A DNA stretch of 64,000 nucleotides, from contig CATLLN010000002.1 of the NCBI GenBank assembly GCA_950022695.1, positions 388,520 to 452,519 of the forward strand, in the 5' to 3' direction. Below the pieces are notes generated by a model. The model did not search any database and was not told where the DNA came from. It saw nothing but the letters and a program-made list of their open reading frames with translations. This DNA comes from an uncultured bacterium. Its GTDB lineage: Bacteria > Cyanobacteriota > Vampirovibrionia > Gastranaerophilales > Gastranaerophilaceae. Below, piece by piece: positions 8,232 to 18,137 of this stretch. How positions within the stretch are numbered: the first letter of the stretch is position 1; every line of letters starts with the position of its first letter. Position numbers and translations under genes: made by a program.

Positions 8232-8867
8232 TTAATTCCATTTAGTTCTTGTAGGTACGATTGTTACCAATCTGCCTTCGCAGCCAGGTACTGAACCTTT
8301 TACTAATACTAAACCGTTAGCTGAATCAACTTTAACTAATTTCAATTTAGTAATAGTAACTCTTTCGTTACCCATGTTACCAGCCATTCTTTTACCTTTG
8401 ATAACACGTGAAGGAGTTGTACCTGCACCGATTGAACCAGGTTCTCTGTGGTTTTTAGAACCGTGAGCCATAGGTCCTCTTCCGAAGTTCCATCTTTTCA
8501 CTGTACCTTGGAAGCCTTTACCTATTGATTTACCAGTTACGTCTACTTTTTCAACATTTTCTAATACTGAAAGTTCAACCTTATCACCTACTTTGTAATC
8601 TTGAGGATTTTCAACTCTGAATTCTTGAAGATGTCTGTAGTTTGATAAGTTATTTTTCTTAAAATGACCTAATTGAGCTTTTGTCAAGTGTTTTTCTTTA
8701 GCTGCTACTGTACCAACTTGAATAGCATTGTATCCGTCAGTTTCAACTGTTTTAACCTGAGTTACAACAGTTTCGTCAACTTTGATAACAGTTACAGGGA
8801 TAGCCAAACCTTGTTCGTCAAAGATTTGAGTCATTCCAACTTTTTTTCCTATTACACCTAGTGTCAT
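8232..8867 (-). CDS. rplC: Large ribosomal subunit protein uL3
   Basis: 211 aa. L3 is an early 50S assembly protein reaching the peptidyl transferase centre. It begins MTLGVIGKKVGMTQIFDEQG and has the signature FGRGPMAHGSKNHREPGSIG near residue 140. I chose the start at 8867 and not 8888: GGAAAGG lies 8 nt before this ATG and the family begins here. The spacers on both sides, 219 and 122 bp, are unusually long. Confidence 0.97.
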   Translation of the reverse strand: MTLGVIGKKVGMTQIFDEQGLAIPVTVIKVDETVVTQVKTVETDGYNAIQVGTVAAKEKHLTKAQLGHFKKNNLSNYRHLQEFRVENPQDYKVGDKVELSVLENVEKVDVTGKSIGKGFQGTVKRWNFGRGPMAHGSKNHREPGSIGAGTTPSRVIKGKRMAGNMGNERVTITKLKLVKVDSANGLVLVKGSVPGCEGRLVTIVPTRTKWN

Positions 8868-9086
8868 AATTTTTACCTTTCCGTACAACCTTTACCCATA
8901 GAAAGACAAGAGTCTTTTATTTGCACCGGTTGCATCTTTCGCTTGTGAGCGCTACGTATCACTTTACCTTAACTTGAGGGCTTTCACCTCTCCGTTCGGA
9001 TTTTTAAACTTTCGCCCCGACCGGTCGCAGTTCACATTATTGTGCATAATGCTTATTCAATTTTCAAAGACTGGAATCTCTTGCAA

Positions 9087-9404
9087 CTATCTTGCTTCGA
9101 TATCTACACCAGCCGGTAAATCTAATCTGCGCAACTCTTCCATTGTTTGTTGAGTTGGCTCGTATATATCGATAATTCGTTTATGTGTTCTCATTTCAAA
9201 ATGTTCACGAGATTTTTTATCTACGTGTGGTGAACGCAAAACGCAATATATACGTCTTTTTGTAGGTAAAGGAATAGGTCCGGCTACTTTAGCGTCTGTT
9301 CTTTTTGCTGTTTCTACGATTTTTTCAGCAGATACATCAATTAGTTTGTGATCATAAGCTTTCAAACAAACTCTGATTCTGTTTTTCTTAGTGCTGTTTG
9401 CCAT
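9087..9404 (-). CDS. rpsJ: Small ribosomal subunit protein uS10
   Basis: 105 aa. S10 is in the 30S head and also acts as NusE in transcription antitermination. It contains [39 protein letters not shown] and [15 protein letters not shown]. The start at 9404 is preferred over 9410 because AAGGA is 6 nt upstream of it. It is the first gene of the cluster, with a terminator upstream. Confidence 0.97.
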   Translation of the reverse strand: MANSTKKNRIRVCLKAYDHKLIDVSAEKIVETAKRTDAKVAGPIPLPTKRRIYCVLRSPHVDKKSREHFEMRTHKRIIDIYEPTQQTMEELRRLDLPAGVDIEAR

Positions 9405-9484
9405 TTGCATTCCTTTTTCTTTTTTCTATGTACTACTTCGACAAAGCGTAAACCTTGCCATTTGCTTGCTATAATATTTCGGTC

Positions 9485-9490
9485 ATTATA
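9485..9490 (-). promoter_or_regulatory. Possible -10 box of the S10 operon promoter
   Basis: A TATAAT on the minus strand lies about 80 bp upstream of rpsJ and just downstream of the terminator of the preceding gene. No good -35 match is found at 16-18 bp, so only the -10 is called. Confidence 0.35.
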
Positions 9491-9518
9491 CTTCAAGCAT
9501 ACCAATCTTAAGACAAAC

Positions 9519-9542
9519 AAAACACGGTGTCAACCGTGTTTT
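9519..9542. terminator. Bidirectional terminator between the 198-aa gene and rpsJ
   Basis: AAAACACGGT (9519-9528) pairs with ACCGTGTTTT (9533-9542) around a 4-nt loop. On the minus strand it lies about 35 bp after the stop of the 198-aa gene, isolating it from the ribosomal operon. Confidence 0.8.
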
Positions 9543-9575
9543 GCCATGTTTGTTTAGTTTTGTTAACCCGTAAAT

Positions 9576-10172
9576 TTATTTTAATGCTTTATCAATTAAT
9601 TTTTCATTTGCCTGTTGTCTTTTTGCACGTGCTGCAATTTTTGCAAGTTCGTCATTTACACCTTTTTCAACACGTGTCGCTTCAGCTGATGCAGCTCTTA
9701 AACTTGCAGGAAGTGTATCTTTTGTCGCAAATAAAATAACTCGTGCAGATTCTTTTAACATATTAAAGACACCTTTAACACCAACACAAAATTGTTTTAA
9801 GTTTGAAACCTTCTGTTTTTCTAACCTGGTCACATCAGTATCAAATGCTGCTTTAGCTTTTGATAATCTTGTAGGAAGTTCAGTACCAGGATAAAATGGT
9901 CTTGAAGTGCCGCCAAGAGTAAGTTCTACAAGTTCTCTGGTATCTTTATCAAGCTCGGCTTTCGGAATTACAGAAAAACCTTTTGCATCCGGCAAATAAT
10001 GAATATCTGTATATCTATCTGCAGCATGGCTTTTTTGAACTTGTGTAAGACCACGAGCTACTAACTTCGGGCGTCTGCCTTTTGTAACTAATCGGGTAAA
10101 ATCTGCAATCTCTTCGGCTTTAGGTTTTACAAATGCCATACCAAAACTCAGGGTATTATTTCTAACTTCCAT
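9576..10172 (-). CDS. Hypothetical protein with N-terminal SFGMAF motif
   Basis: 198 aa, unknown function. The N-terminus MEVRNNTLSFGMAFVKP carries a short motif (SFGMAF, residues 9-14) of the kind seen in other hypothetical proteins of this window. The C-terminal 60 residues are alanine- and lysine-rich and predicted helical (LRAASAEATRVEKGVNDELA). There is no signal peptide and no membrane segment. It stands alone, with a terminator downstream. I infer a clade-restricted protein but cannot name a family. Confidence 0.65.
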   Translation of the reverse strand: MEVRNNTLSFGMAFVKPKAEEIADFTRLVTKGRRPKLVARGLTQVQKSHAADRYTDIHYLPDAKGFSVIPKAELDKDTRELVELTLGGTSRPFYPGTELPTRLSKAKAAFDTDVTRLEKQKVSNLKQFCVGVKGVFNMLKESARVILFATKDTLPASLRAASAEATRVEKGVNDELAKIAARAKRQQANEKLIDKALK

Positions 10173-10251
10173 GAGGTAAATTTCCTTTCTATTTTTCTAC
10201 ACACGCATATACAAACAATGCTCAATAGAATAATTGCTAAAATCTAAATTA

Positions 10252-11625
10252 TTACTTTACAAAACTTATAATTTTATCAATTTTGTCCTGAGTATCGCTT
10301 TCAATATAAATTCTCAAAAGCGGTTCTGTACCGGACGGACGAACCAAAATCCAAGTTTTATTATCTTCAAGATAAAGTTTCACTCCATCTTTAAAATCTT
10401 TTTTAGAAACTTTCATACAGGTAACTTCATTAAGTTGTGAGAATTTTTCTAAAACCGGTTTTATTTCTTCAACATTTTCAAGTTTTTTATCAACTCTTGT
10501 ATTTATAAAAGTACAACCGACAAAATTGTGAAGTTCTTCTTGAAGTTGAATCAAAGATTTACCTTCATAAGCCATAGCTTCTAAAATAAGCAGATTTGCA
10601 AGTATTCCGTCTTTTTCGGGAATATGCCCTTGAATACTCAAACCACCGGACTCTTCGCCTGCAATAATCGGATTATACTTACGCATAGCTTCACCCACAT
10701 GTTTAAATCCGACAGGAGTTTCAATTACTTCAACCCCAAGCTTTTGCGCAATTATATCGAGCATTAGACTTCCGCCTACTGTTTTAACTAATGAACCGGA
10801 ATATTTTTTATTTTTCTTCAAATGCATTAAAAGTATTGCAATAATTTCGTTTGGTGTAACATATTCTCCGTTTTCGTTAACAACACCGAATCTGTCAGAA
10901 TCACCGTCATTGGCAAAACCGGTATAATTATCATGTTTTTTTACATAATCAATCATTTCTGACATATATTTTGGTTTAGGTTCAGGCATTCCTCCGCCAA
11001 AATTAGGGTCGTGATACATATGAATACTGTCATATTCAATTCCGTTATCTGATAAAAGTTTATCAAAATAACCGATACTTGCAGCATACAACCCATCAAA
11101 AATTATTCTTTTTTTAAGATCCTTAATTCTACTGAAATCAATAATTTCTTTAATTCTTTTAAAATATGAAGCAGAAAAATCAGTTACAATAATATCACCT
11201 TTAACACAAACTGAAGATTCTTTACCAAAATTGGAAACAATTTCATCAGTAATTTCAGAAGTTGCAGGACCTGCATAATCCGGAATAAATTTTATCCCAA
11301 GATACTCAGGCGGATTATGAGATGCTGTAAACATAACAGCACACGCATCCAAAACCTTGGCATTATACGCAAGAACAGGTGTAGGTATAACTTTGTCACT
11401 GTACAAAACCTTAAAGCCCCTGTTTTTTAAAATTTCAGCACATTGCATCGAAAATTCTCGAGCCATATTTCGCGGATCATAACCAACAATTATCGTCTTA
11501 TAAATCCCATAATTTTCAAATACATATTTCCCAATTGCATTAGAGACAATTTCTACATTTTCTGCGTTAAAATCTTTTCCGACTACGGCACGCCAACCGT
11601 CTGTTCCAAACTTTATACCTGACAT
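10252..11625 (-). CDS. Phosphoglucomutase/phosphomannomutase family protein
   Basis: 457 aa, alpha-D-phosphohexomutase superfamily, interconverting hexose 1- and 6-phosphates. The phosphoserine loop TASHNPPEYLGIKF (residues 99-112), the Mg-binding loop DGDSDRFGVV (about 240), the sugar loop GEESGG (about 316) and the phosphate-binding RPSGTEPLLRIY (about 430) are all intact. It starts MSGIKFGTDGWRAVVG, as many cyanobacterial-type PGM/PMM proteins do. AAGGGA precedes the ATG. Exact sugar specificity cannot be read from sequence. With pgi in the same window it would link glucose 1-phosphate to glycolysis. Confidence 0.92.
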   Translation of the reverse strand: MSGIKFGTDGWRAVVGKDFNAENVEIVSNAIGKYVFENYGIYKTIIVGYDPRNMAREFSMQCAEILKNRGFKVLYSDKVIPTPVLAYNAKVLDACAVMFTASHNPPEYLGIKFIPDYAGPATSEITDEIVSNFGKESSVCVKGDIIVTDFSASYFKRIKEIIDFSRIKDLKKRIIFDGLYAASIGYFDKLLSDNGIEYDSIHMYHDPNFGGGMPEPKPKYMSEMIDYVKKHDNYTGFANDGDSDRFGVVNENGEYVTPNEIIAILLMHLKKNKKYSGSLVKTVGGSLMLDIIAQKLGVEVIETPVGFKHVGEAMRKYNPIIAGEESGGLSIQGHIPEKDGILANLLILEAMAYEGKSLIQLQEELHNFVGCTFINTRVDKKLENVEEIKPVLEKFSQLNEVTCMKVSKKDFKDGVKLYLEDNKTWILVRPSGTEPLLRIYIESDTQDKIDKIISFVK

Positions 11626-11683
11626 TTCTTCCCTTTTCCCTTAATTTCTGTTATAATTCTAATTGAAAGATGGAGTTAAGTAA

Positions 11684-12532
11684 ATGGTCAATTTTGAATC
11701 TGTTAGAAATATTGCATTTCTTGAACCTGTAAATTCGTTTTCAGATATGGCAAAAGATGAATTTTGTACAAGGTTTAATTTGCAAAATTGTTTTACAACA
11801 CCAATGACAACAATTAAGCAAATTGTTGATTATGTAGGACAGAATCCTGATACTCTGGGAGTTTTACCATTAGAAAATACTATTGACGGAACAATTAGAG
11901 AATCTCTGGATTGCCTTATGTACTCCGAAAATCCAAATATTAAAATAATTGCAGAAATTATTATTCCGATAGAACTTTGTCTTTTATCTAAAACTACAGA
12001 ATTTTACAGCATAACAGGTTTAATCTCTACGCCTCGTCTTTTAGGAAAGTGTCAGGAATTTATCCAAAACGAATTACCAAGACACCTTAATCTTATTGAA
12101 ACTCCGACAATGTTGGAAGCCGCTAATGATTTACGCAATCATAACCTTACATATGCTTCCATAGGAAACCGTAAAATTGCACAAAATTGTATGTTGAATA
12201 TATTAAAAGAAAATATTAATGATGATAAAAACAACAATACAAAATATATTCTAATTGGATCGATTGAAACCGATATAACAGGTAATGACAAAACAACAGT
12301 TGCATTCAAAACAAGCAATACACCGGGGGCATTATTAGAAATTCTAAAAATATTTTCAGAACACAACATTAATTTATCATATATCTCTTCCTGCCCATCA
12401 AGAAAAGAACAAGGTAAATATACCTTTATTATAAACCTTGACGGGCACATTAAGGATTCTAATATCGCAAATGCAATAGAAGAAATTAAACCAAAAACAT
12501 CGTTTTTCAAATGCCTTGGATCTTATAACTAG
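11684..12532 (+). CDS. pheA: Prephenate dehydratase with ACT domain
   Basis: 282 aa. It converts prephenate to phenylpyruvate in phenylalanine synthesis. The catalytic domain covers residues 1-180, with LGVLPLENTIDGTIRESLD (the GVxPxENsxxGt motif) and YASIGNRKIA. The ACT regulatory domain covers about 195-275 (NTPGALLEILKIFSEHNINL), which in this family binds phenylalanine for feedback inhibition. The N-terminal GPxGTFS motif is altered to LEPVNSFSD. GGAG precedes the ATG. It is monofunctional (no chorismate mutase). aroK and aroB lie 8 kb away. Confidence 0.9.
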   Translation: MVNFESVRNIAFLEPVNSFSDMAKDEFCTRFNLQNCFTTPMTTIKQIVDYVGQNPDTLGVLPLENTIDGTIRESLDCLMYSENPNIKIIAEIIIPIELCLLSKTTEFYSITGLISTPRLLGKCQEFIQNELPRHLNLIETPTMLEAANDLRNHNLTYASIGNRKIAQNCMLNILKENINDDKNNNTKYILIGSIETDITGNDKTTVAFKTSNTPGALLEILKIFSEHNINLSYISSCPSRKEQGKYTFIINLDGHIKDSNIANAIEEIKPKTSFFKCLGSYN

Positions 12533-12537
12533 ATTTT

Positions 12538-13863
12538 TTATATCAATTCACCGTTCAAATACCAGGTTTTAACACCGATGATTTTAACATTGACAAATTC
12601 ACCTGTCATATCTTTATCACAAGGAATATGAACGATTTTGTTATTACGGGTTCTGCCTGTTATAACATTTTTTCCTTTATGATTTTCAAAGTTTTCCACT
12701 AAAACTTCCATCTCACGACCTAAGAATTTTTTGTTAGATTCAAGACAACATTTGCGGTTCTGTTCATTTAAACGAGCAAGACGTTCAAATTTTGTATCTT
12801 CATCAATATATTTATCAACCCATTTTGCCGCAACCGTTTTTTCGCGCGGTGAATACGCCGCAGTGTTTGAATAATCAAGCCCGACTTCTTCCATCGCTGT
12901 TAAGGTTTCAACAAACTGCTCTTCGGTCTCCCCCGGAAAACCTGCAATAAAATCACTTGTTATCGTAACATCCGGAACCATATCTCGAACTTTTTGAGCA
13001 ATTTTTATATAAGTTTCTCTATCATAGCGGCGGTTCATTTTCTTTAAAACTTCACTACTGCCTGATTGCATAGGAATATGGAAATATTCACAAACCTTAT
13101 CAAGCTCAACAGTCGTTTTAATTAAATCATCAGTTATATCTGTCGGATATGAAGTTACAAAACGAATTCTGAATTTACCTTCAATTGCGTTAACTTCGCG
13201 AAGCAAATCTGCAAGACGATAATTTCTGTCTTTAAAATCTTTCCCATAGCTGTCAACATTTTGCCCAAGCAGTGTAATTTCCTTAAACCCGTCTGCAAGT
13301 GCATCTTTTACTTCTTTTAAAATAGTTTCAGGAAGTCTTGAACGTTCTCTGCCGCGGGTATAAGGTACAATACAATATGTGCAGAAATTATTACAGCCTT
13401 CTGTAATCGGAATCCAAGCATTAACAGATTTTACACGATTAATTTCAAATTTAACCGCTTTATCATCTTCTGTTGCATGAGTTTCTTCACATTCGCAAAC
13501 CTTTTCACCGGCTTCAATTGCCTTAATTATTTCAGGTAAAGAATAAATCTTATGAGTACCGAGAACAAAGTCAACATAATGCGCACGTTTAAAAATTTGT
13601 TCAGCTTTTTGTTGTGCTACGCAACCGCAAAAACCGATTTTTAACTCAGGTCTTGATTTTTTCCATTTTCCCCACGTTCCGATAAGACTAAATGCTTTAT
13701 CTTCACTTAATTGCCTGATAGAACAGGTATTTACCATTAATAAATCAGCTTCTTTCGGTTCTTTTGTTTCTGTATAGCCGAAATTAGACAGCATACCGAA
13801 CATGCGTTCAGTATCTGATTTATTCATCTGGCAGCCCATTGTTTCTATATAAACCTTTTTCAT
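12538..13863 (-). CDS. miaB: tRNA-2-methylthio-N6-dimethylallyladenosine synthase MiaB
   Basis: 441 aa radical-SAM methylthiotransferase acting on i6A37 of tRNAs. The N-terminal domain has the three auxiliary cluster cysteines (ETMGCQMNKSD, MVNTCSIRQ, GFCGCVAQQ). The radical SAM CxxxCxxC motif is CNNFCTYC near residue 157. A C-terminal TRAM domain ends the protein (EVLVENFENHKGKNVITGRT). Length and motifs favour MiaB over MtaB or RimO. It is convergent with pheA, with 5 bp between their ends. Confidence 0.95.
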   Translation of the reverse strand: MKKVYIETMGCQMNKSDTERMFGMLSNFGYTETKEPKEADLLMVNTCSIRQLSEDKAFSLIGTWGKWKKSRPELKIGFCGCVAQQKAEQIFKRAHYVDFVLGTHKIYSLPEIIKAIEAGEKVCECEETHATEDDKAVKFEINRVKSVNAWIPITEGCNNFCTYCIVPYTRGRERSRLPETILKEVKDALADGFKEITLLGQNVDSYGKDFKDRNYRLADLLREVNAIEGKFRIRFVTSYPTDITDDLIKTTVELDKVCEYFHIPMQSGSSEVLKKMNRRYDRETYIKIAQKVRDMVPDVTITSDFIAGFPGETEEQFVETLTAMEEVGLDYSNTAAYSPREKTVAAKWVDKYIDEDTKFERLARLNEQNRKCCLESNKKFLGREMEVLVENFENHKGKNVITGRTRNNKIVHIPCDKDMTGEFVNVKIIGVKTWYLNGELI

Positions 13864-13988
13864 TATTCTAAAACCTCTTATATTTCAACTTATGTAATTA
13901 TCTTAGCTGAAAAATATTTGTTGTAAAATAATAATTATTTGACCACCGAAATATTTATACATAAAATAATTATAACAAGGGGAGATGA

Positions 13989-14987
13989 ATGGATAAAAAA
14001 CAAATATTTACGGTAATTCTTCTACTGGGATTGGTTATAACAGGAATTCTTATTAATCTTAAGCCAAAACAAGATTACCTTTTACAAGTAGAACCCCTGA
14101 TAAAAAAAGTTACACAAAATACTAAACTTATAGATTTAAATACAGACCACAATCAAGCACTTGAGGTTAGTGAATACGCAAGAAACCATGAGATTAAAAT
14201 TCCTGAAATACTTGTAAATTTTGATACCCATAGTGATATTTATCTTAATTATCCCGTAATCTCAGAAGGAAGTGCAGGTGTTGAAAACTGGATTAATGAA
14301 CTTATTGCAAAGAATCCGGAATTAAAAGAAATCTACTGGGTTATGCCACATGAAGAGGCAAAAGATTTAAATCTTCAAACACTTTTTGCAGAAAACGATT
14401 ACCATCTTATTCCGCGCGGCAAGGCTACACCTTTTTACGGAAATTCTATGAATCCTAATATCAGATGGCTGCACTTCGCATTTACACCGATATACAAAGA
14501 ACCTTTTACTCAAGAATTTTTGATTAATACTAAAACAGGCAAAATTAATGAAATTCCTCCAAATAAAAAACTTTATGATTATTTATTCACGCCAATAAAT
14601 CAGCATAAAAAAGTAAAAATAGTAACTTGCACAGAAAAAACATTACCTGACTTTAAAGGTAAAAAAGTTTTCTTAAGTATTGACGCGGATTACACAAGCA
14701 ACACAGGATTTGATACGGCTGAAAAATTTTCGTTCATAAAATCTCAAAAAGACGTTGAAAAAACTTTCTATTCAATTTTCAAAACCCTAAACGAAAAGAA
14801 TATGAAACCGGAAATTATTTCGCTTTCATTGTCACCTCAATATCTTCCTGAATTTCATCACGAATATGTTGCAACAATATTTTACTATATCTTGCGAATA
14901 TCAGGGAAAAAAGATGTCATAACAACATACACCCACAAATATGACAATGACCCGAATTATCTTGAAAAGAAATACGGCAAATATTAA
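13989..14987 (+). CDS. Membrane-anchored UPF0489/arginase-like domain protein
   Basis: 332 aa, function unknown. Residues 5-24 form one hydrophobic N-terminal segment (IFTVILLLGLVITGILINL), likely an uncleaved anchor. The exported part has NFDTHSDI near residue 78 and LSIDADYTSNTGFDT near residue 229. The spacing of these D/H motifs recalls the ureohydrolase-like UPF0489 family, where DxHxD and DxD ligands bind metal. GGGGAG lies 4-5 nt before the ATG. Its stop overlaps the stop of the convergent helicase gene by 4 bp. The family call is from motif memory, so moderate. Confidence 0.6.
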   Translation: MDKKQIFTVILLLGLVITGILINLKPKQDYLLQVEPLIKKVTQNTKLIDLNTDHNQALEVSEYARNHEIKIPEILVNFDTHSDIYLNYPVISEGSAGVENWINELIAKNPELKEIYWVMPHEEAKDLNLQTLFAENDYHLIPRGKATPFYGNSMNPNIRWLHFAFTPIYKEPFTQEFLINTKTGKINEIPPNKKLYDYLFTPINQHKKVKIVTCTEKTLPDFKGKKVFLSIDADYTSNTGFDTAEKFSFIKSQKDVEKTFYSIFKTLNEKNMKPEIISLSLSPQYLPEFHHEYVATIFYYILRISGKKDVITTYTHKYDNDPNYLEKKYGKY

Positions 14988-17900
14988 TCAATATTCAAAA
15001 CTCTATCAAGACAAGCTTTTGCAGAATACTGCCATTCTCTGTATGTAATACGTTTAACCTTAAATCCGCAGCGTTCCAAAATTGCTTGTTTTTTCATATT
15101 TGACATGTGGTGTAGTTTTTTATTATCTTCTTCGCCGTCAATTTCAATAATAAACTTATCATCTACAACAAGGTCAGCACTTAACCCTGCGATTTCGACA
15201 CCTGCGGCAACTCTATGGTCAAGTTTTCTGATTTCTTCTGCGATTTCACGCTCCAAAGAGTTTTTATAAATATTTTCATCTATTCCTTCGTTTAAAATAG
15301 CTTCTTTACGTTCTTTGTATTGCTTCAGGTAAGAAACATAATGTCTGAAATGACCATCAGGCATTGTTTCTAAATCATGAGATACAAAGTTTATACATTT
15401 ACTTCTTGCGCGTGTAATTGCAACGTTAAACAGGTTAGGTTTTTGCAAGAACGTAATACTTTGCGGGTAAGAATTATTTGCAAATGCCCAAGACATTAAA
15501 ATAATATCACGTTCATCACCCTGGAAAGTATGCGCTGTACCGATTTCAATCTGGTGTTTTTTAATCATATAATCTGATAGAACTTTCGGTACAGATATTT
15601 TTAACTGTTCAACCTGCGCTCTGAATGGTGAAATTATACCGATAGAAACAGGTTTATCAGGGTTATTTTTTTCATCTTCAATAATGATTTCGTGTAAAGT
15701 TTTAACAAGAGCTTCAATTTCAGGAAGATTTCTTGTTGCATCCATATCAACTTTACCATCAGGAACTTTGATAATATCAATCGCAGTATCTGTTGATGAA
15801 TCCTTTTTCATAACACGAATTCTATCATTATAAAATTCTTTATTAGAAAAATTAATAATCGGCGGAAGACTTCTGAAATGTTCATCAAGCATAACAGAAT
15901 TCATTGAATAGTAATCAGCCAAATCAAACATTGAATTTGTTCTGAATCTCCACATTAATTGATATTTATCAGGAATTCCGTACTGACTCAAGAAGGATTG
16001 TTCTTTAGCCTTTTCAAGGAATGATAGGTGCGGCAATTGTTTATCATCACCGACAACAACAGTCTTTTTCGCACGATACATTATTGGGAAACAGCTTGCG
16101 ATATCGCATTGAGAAGCTTCATCAATGATTGCAACATCAAACATGCCAGGTTTCAAAGGCAGAGAATCAGAAACCGCATAAGTTGTTACACACCAGCAAG
16201 GAAACGCATCCAACAACGGTTTAAAGTCTTCTTCTTCCATAATATTATTTGATTTTTTCTTTTTACGTTCAACAAGAGAAAGGGCATGAACTTTGATTCT
16301 ACGAACTTTTTTGGCATCACGTAACAGAACTTTCAAAGCTTCACGGCGGGAACTTTTCAATATATTAATCGCAAGAGATCCTTGTTTTCTTTTCATTTGA
16401 CGAATCTGTTCCATCATTACGTGGAGATTTCCTGTTTTTTGAATATCAGATTCAATCTTACGTAATCTCCATTTTTGTGTAACAAACCCGAGTTCAACTT
16501 GAAGTCTGTCCAAAGTTTCAGGTTCAACATCAAAATGTTTTAAATCAAGAATTTTCTTTAACTGTCTTACACTTGACATATTTGCAAATGAGGCAAAGAA
16601 CCCTGATTTTTCCATATTATCATTTAAAGTTTTAATAACATCATTTACATTATCAATTTCAGATTTTTTCAAAGGGCGTTTAATATATTCAAGTTCACCG
16701 ACAAGAGCTGACTGCTGTTTAATTTCATCTTTCAAATCATGCCAGTCTTTTTCCAGTTTAATAATTTTTTCGCACTTTTCTTCTGTTTCGCGCAGAACAT
16801 CGAGATGCTGTTTCATATCTTTTACGTCTGCAAAGATAAAGTCCTCTACACCATCATCTAACGCAAATTTTCCTGATGTTAATTCCTGTAATTGAGTGCT
16901 CAATTGTTTTTGATAATTCATCCTGCCTGCACGAAGTGCCAAATACGGAGCACCAAGTGCGTTAAGCCTGTCAGCAACAACATCAACAGCTTTATCCATA
17001 CGAGAAGCCACAAGGACAGTCTTTCCGTTGGCAATCAAGTGCGCAACAAGGTTCACAATAGTTTGGGATTTACCTGTCCCCGGAGGTCCTTGTACTGCAA
17101 TAAGTTTACTGTTTTCTACATTCTTTAACACTCTTTCCTGAGAATCACTTAACGAAAGCGGTGTTATCGGATAAAAATCAGAATCAGATTCTTTCAGCGG
17201 GAACATTTTTTCGGCAGATTGAGTGTATTCATCGTTGATTACACCTAAAGTTGTTTCACGAAAAACTCCGCTTGGTTTTTCTGCTATCTGCATCAATTCG
17301 TGTAAAACACCTGCTGTTACTGCCGGACGTTTTGTTAAAATAATCGCACTCTGATAAGTTACGGAAAGTTTTTTAATTTCGCCAACCGCAGCTTTTTGTT
17401 TATGTTCTTGTATATCATCATCAATTATTTCATCATAATTTTCACCGGTAATTTGAACATCAGATAAATCTCTTGAAGAGTTCTCATCTTTTGTGACATT
17501 ATCTTCATCAACATCTTCAGACGGGTCGGTTGAAATTTCCAAATCAGGAATCAACGATTTTAAAGTAGTAAGGAAAATATCCATTTTTTCTTTTGTAACA
17601 GGTAAATCAGGAACAACATCCAAAATACCTTCCAAAAACAAATCTACTTCATCATCATCTTCGCCTTTTTTAAGAAGTGCAGCTAAAGCACCTGTATTAA
17701 GAGATAAAACTTCATCCTGTAAAATACAATTTATACTAACACCGTTGCGTTCTAACTTACATGGAACATACAAAAGCGGTGTTAAAAATTCGTTGTGTCG
17801 TTTTGACTTTCCGTTACGTCCAACAAGAAACATATAACCATAAATCAAATATTTATCTCTTGCGCTTGAAACCCCTTGAAGCATAAGTTCTGTCAAGTTA

Positions 17901-18118
17901 GGGTTTGAACCGTCAAGCTTGAGATATTCAAGTCCTTGAGTTAACAAAGTTTCCTGTTCTTTTAAGAAAATCCACTTGTTATCTTTATCCCCTTTCAGGT
18001 TTCTGAAAGTAGAACTTTTAACCTCTTCTCTTACACAATCGTGAAGATATTGGCTGAGTTTTTTTATAAAACTGTTATTAAATGCTGAATTAAGTGCTTT
18101 AGTAGCTTCTTGTAACAT
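14984..18118 (-). CDS. SF1 helicase with C-terminal restriction-endonuclease-like domain
   Basis: 1044 aa. The N-terminal 300 residues contain a DUF4011-like stretch (FLTPLLYVPCKLERNG). Walker A GPPGTGKSQTIVNL is near residue 343 and Walker B DVAIIDEASQCD near 660. Later helicase motifs are GTAHTFQGDERDIILM and FNVAITRARSK. Charged, helical sequence fills 420-640. The last 80 residues hold SADLVVDDKFIIEIDGEED, the D...ExD core of Vsr/MTES_1575-like nucleases. This arrangement resembles single-protein anti-phage Hhe-type systems, but a housekeeping nucleic-acid role is possible. No accessory defence gene is adjacent. Confidence 0.85.
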   Translation of the reverse strand: MLQEATKALNSAFNNSFIKKLSQYLHDCVREEVKSSTFRNLKGDKDNKWIFLKEQETLLTQGLEYLKLDGSNPNLTELMLQGVSSARDKYLIYGYMFLVGRNGKSKRHNEFLTPLLYVPCKLERNGVSINCILQDEVLSLNTGALAALLKKGEDDDEVDLFLEGILDVVPDLPVTKEKMDIFLTTLKSLIPDLEISTDPSEDVDEDNVTKDENSSRDLSDVQITGENYDEIIDDDIQEHKQKAAVGEIKKLSVTYQSAIILTKRPAVTAGVLHELMQIAEKPSGVFRETTLGVINDEYTQSAEKMFPLKESDSDFYPITPLSLSDSQERVLKNVENSKLIAVQGPPGTGKSQTIVNLVAHLIANGKTVLVASRMDKAVDVVADRLNALGAPYLALRAGRMNYQKQLSTQLQELTSGKFALDDGVEDFIFADVKDMKQHLDVLRETEEKCEKIIKLEKDWHDLKDEIKQQSALVGELEYIKRPLKKSEIDNVNDVIKTLNDNMEKSGFFASFANMSSVRQLKKILDLKHFDVEPETLDRLQVELGFVTQKWRLRKIESDIQKTGNLHVMMEQIRQMKRKQGSLAINILKSSRREALKVLLRDAKKVRRIKVHALSLVERKKKKSNNIMEEEDFKPLLDAFPCWCVTTYAVSDSLPLKPGMFDVAIIDEASQCDIASCFPIMYRAKKTVVVGDDKQLPHLSFLEKAKEQSFLSQYGIPDKYQLMWRFRTNSMFDLADYYSMNSVMLDEHFRSLPPIINFSNKEFYNDRIRVMKKDSSTDTAIDIIKVPDGKVDMDATRNLPEIEALVKTLHEIIIEDEKNNPDKPVSIGIISPFRAQVEQLKISVPKVLSDYMIKKHQIEIGTAHTFQGDERDIILMSWAFANNSYPQSITFLQKPNLFNVAITRARSKCINFVSHDLETMPDGHFRHYVSYLKQYKERKEAILNEGIDENIYKNSLEREIAEEIRKLDHRVAAGVEIAGLSADLVVDDKFIIEIDGEEDNKKLHHMSNMKKQAILERCGFKVKRITYREWQYSAKACLDRVLNID

Positions 18119-18137
18119 AATATTCCTCTTTGTATAA

